A DNA stretch of 64,000 nucleotides from QVMG01 sp032073245. GTDB lineage: Bacteria > Bacteroidota > Bacteroidia > Bacteroidales > Tannerellaceae. A model generated the notes under the pieces. The model was given only the letters and a program-made list of their open reading frames with translations, searched no databases and was not told the origin of the DNA. The stretch is from positions 105,218 through 169,217 of the forward strand of contig DAMANX010000008.1 in the NCBI GenBank assembly GCA_032073245.1. The letters are read 5' to 3'. Position 1 is the first letter of the stretch. Every line of letters starts with the position of its first letter. The translations under genes and the position numbers were made by a program. This document shows positions 62,543-64,000 of this stretch, one piece after another.

Positions 62543-63832
62543 ATGAATCGAATAATACTATTAATCGGAGGGTTTTTGTTTTCTATTCTTTCATTTGTAA
62601 CAGCTCAAACAACTGAAAATGAAACTGCGTTGTCTGTTCAGATCCGTCCTCGTGCAGAATACAGAAATGGAGCGTTGATGCCCCGATTGGAGGGACAGTC
62701 GGCAGCCGGTTTTATAAATAATCGTGCACGATTATCTCTTGATTACAAACGGAGTAATAATCTTATTTTACGCCTTTCCGCACAACATGTGGGAGTATGG
62801 GGACAAGATCCGCAGATTGATAAAAACGGTCGTTTTATATTGAATGAAGCCTGGGCAAGACTGAATTTTGGTGAAGGATTCTTTACCCAATTAGGCCGTC
62901 AGAGCCTGGTTTATGATGATGAACGTATTCTTGGGGGATTAGATTGGAATGTGGCAGGCCGTTTTCACGATGCGTTAAAGTTAGGATATGAGAATACGGC
63001 AAATAAATTGCATCTGATACTCGCTTTTAATCAAAATGATGAACGGATCATTGGAGGAACTTACTATGCTCCGGGAGCGCAACCTTATAAAACTATGCAA
63101 ACCTTATGGTATCAATATAAAGATGCTGGAACGCCTTTCTCTATTTCCGCTCTTATCATGAATCTGGGGCAGGAGGGAGGAGATGGGGAAACACAGACTT
63201 CCAAAACCCGTTATATGCAAACTTTAGGAACAAATTTATTGTATATGGCTGCTGGATGGAGGTTTGATGGAAGTTTTTATTATCAGACAGGTAAAACGGC
63301 TGTAAGTACTGATATCTCCTCCTGGATGGGAAGTATAAAAGCAGGCTATACAATAGATCACCAATGGGGTGTTTTTCTGGGGACCGACTATCTGAGTGGG
63401 GATAAGGAAGGGGATTCAACATTTAAAGCCTTCAATCCTTTATATGGAACGCATCACAAGTTTTATGGTAGCATGGATTATTTTTATGCTTCCAATTTTA
63501 TAGGAGGAGTTAATCCCGGTTTATGGGATACATATATAGGATTGACTTATAAAACTTCCTCAAAAGTAAGTTTATCTTTGAACTATCATTATTTCCGGAT
63601 GGCTTCCGATGTAACTGTAAAGAATGAATCTATAGCTAAAGGCCTGGGTTCGGAAATTGATTTTCAACTGGATTGGAATGTAATGCCAGATGTTCGTCTA
63701 TCTGCCGGATATTCGGTAATGGCCGGAACTGAGTCAATGGACATTGTAAAAGGAGGTGATCATAAAAGCTGGCAGGACTGGGGATGGTTTTCTTTGAATA
63801 TCAATCCGAGGGTGTTTATATCAAAATGGTAA
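62543..63832 (+). CDS. Alginate-export-family outer-membrane porin
   Basis: Starting at the ATG at 62543 gives 429 residues with a signal peptide (ends SFVTAQ); an in-frame ATG at 62357 would lie within the opposite-strand regulator and bury the signal. The Alginate_exp-type barrel pattern is clear: LSVQIRPRAEYRNGALMPR, ARLNFGEGFFTQLGRQSLVY, DDERILGGLDWNVAGRFHDA and aromatic-ended strands to NPRVFISKW. Family members are passive anion or sugar-acid channels of 16-18 strands; in Bacteroidota the cargo is usually unknown. It diverges from the Crp/Fnr gene. Confidence 0.87.
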   Translation: MNRIILLIGGFLFSILSFVTAQTTENETALSVQIRPRAEYRNGALMPRLEGQSAAGFINNRARLSLDYKRSNNLILRLSAQHVGVWGQDPQIDKNGRFILNEAWARLNFGEGFFTQLGRQSLVYDDERILGGLDWNVAGRFHDALKLGYENTANKLHLILAFNQNDERIIGGTYYAPGAQPYKTMQTLWYQYKDAGTPFSISALIMNLGQEGGDGETQTSKTRYMQTLGTNLLYMAAGWRFDGSFYYQTGKTAVSTDISSWMGSIKAGYTIDHQWGVFLGTDYLSGDKEGDSTFKAFNPLYGTHHKFYGSMDYFYASNFIGGVNPGLWDTYIGLTYKTSSKVSLSLNYHYFRMASDVTVKNESIAKGLGSEIDFQLDWNVMPDVRLSAGYSVMAGTESMDIVKGGDHKSWQDWGWFSLNINPRVFISKW

Positions 63833-63921
63833 TTGGTAATTAGAAATCCATTAAAAAACGATAGGTTAAAAAGTGTTTCTATGCATAGTTTGTCTAAGTA
63901 CATGACAAAATTTTGACAGCG

Positions 63922-64000
63922 ATGTTAAAATATGTATACTTATTAGGTTTCATAATAGCCTGTGCGATGAATTCGAGTCCATACTTGAAGAACGATTTAG
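63922..64000 (+). CDS. Start of an exported or lipid-anchored protein, cut by window end
   Basis: An ATG at 63922 opens 26 codons to the window edge. The sequence begins MLKYVYLLGFIIACAMNSSP, a hydrophobic N terminus with a possible lipobox (IIAC). There is too little to assign a family. The 89 bases between it and the porin hold no clear promoter. Confidence 0.4.
   Translation, partial: MLKYVYLLGFIIACAMNSSPYLKNDL

Overview
The window (about 40% G+C by eye) comes from a member of the Bacteroidota, most likely a gut-type Bacteroidales such as Bacteroides or Parabacteroides; genus and species cannot be fixed from the sequence alone. The evidence is SusC/SusD pairs, an ECF-sigma/FecR pair, many Cys-lipoproteins and DUF1080, DUF5687, HU-like and VapE-type proteins. 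Upstream of several genes there are TAnnTTTG -7 boxes, in the best cases with a TTTG -33 box, as is usual for this phylum.

Positions 1-17463 hold the downstream part of a polysaccharide-utilisation locus (PUL): the end of a SusC, its SusD, a fasciclin-like lipoprotein and a second surface lipoprotein, then a terminator. After it come a TonB 'plug-only' protein, a macroglobulin-like protein, a jelly-roll polysaccharide lyase-like lipoprotein, a DUF362 gene broken by one in-frame stop, a six-hairpin enzyme, a single-chain GH88 plus alginate-lyase-like fusion, and a GH95-like enzyme. Positions 17899-20120 encode an ABC exporter. A GH28-like beta-helix protein (minus strand) and a PL8 lyase follow to 25655. 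Lyases, GH88, GH28-like and PL8 together point to acidic, uronate-containing glycans, possibly glycosaminoglycan-like; the exact substrate is not shown.

Positions 25791-36000 are mostly housekeeping or scattered genes: a HAD phosphatase, a double DUF1080 lipoprotein, a GT39-type membrane glycosyltransferase, an M3 peptidase, an XRE regulator, tRNA-Arg(UCU), a double GNAT, a DUF1062 protein and an outer-membrane barrel. The 34852-35338 gap looks like a transcribed non-coding region.

Positions 36181-48521 form an AraC-type regulator followed by a co-directional catabolic cluster: RraA-like aldolase, GH2, enolase-superfamily dehydratase, SDR dehydrogenase, SMP-30 lactonase, sodium/solute symporter and a second GH2. 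The enzymes fit a non-phosphorylative oxidative route: glycoside, free sugar, lactone, aldonate, 2-keto-3-deoxy acid, then aldol cleavage.

Positions 48531-51109 are rich in repeats. An HU-like gene and a VapE-like gene, divergently transcribed, lie between perfect 21-bp inverted repeats, and hairpin (MITE-like) elements flank the unit on both sides. Positions 51295-61026 are a second PUL under ECF-sigma/FecR control (STN-type SusC, SusD) followed by a GH16 and a DUF4832-type protein. The window ends with a PAP2 phosphatase, a Crp/Fnr regulator, an alginate-export-type porin and the start of another gene.

The most unusual signal is a set of three intergenic arrays, each of four tandem 22-bp palindromic units (17654-17741, 25673-25760, 49373-49460). 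The first two share the spacer sequence between palindromes but have different palindrome arms.
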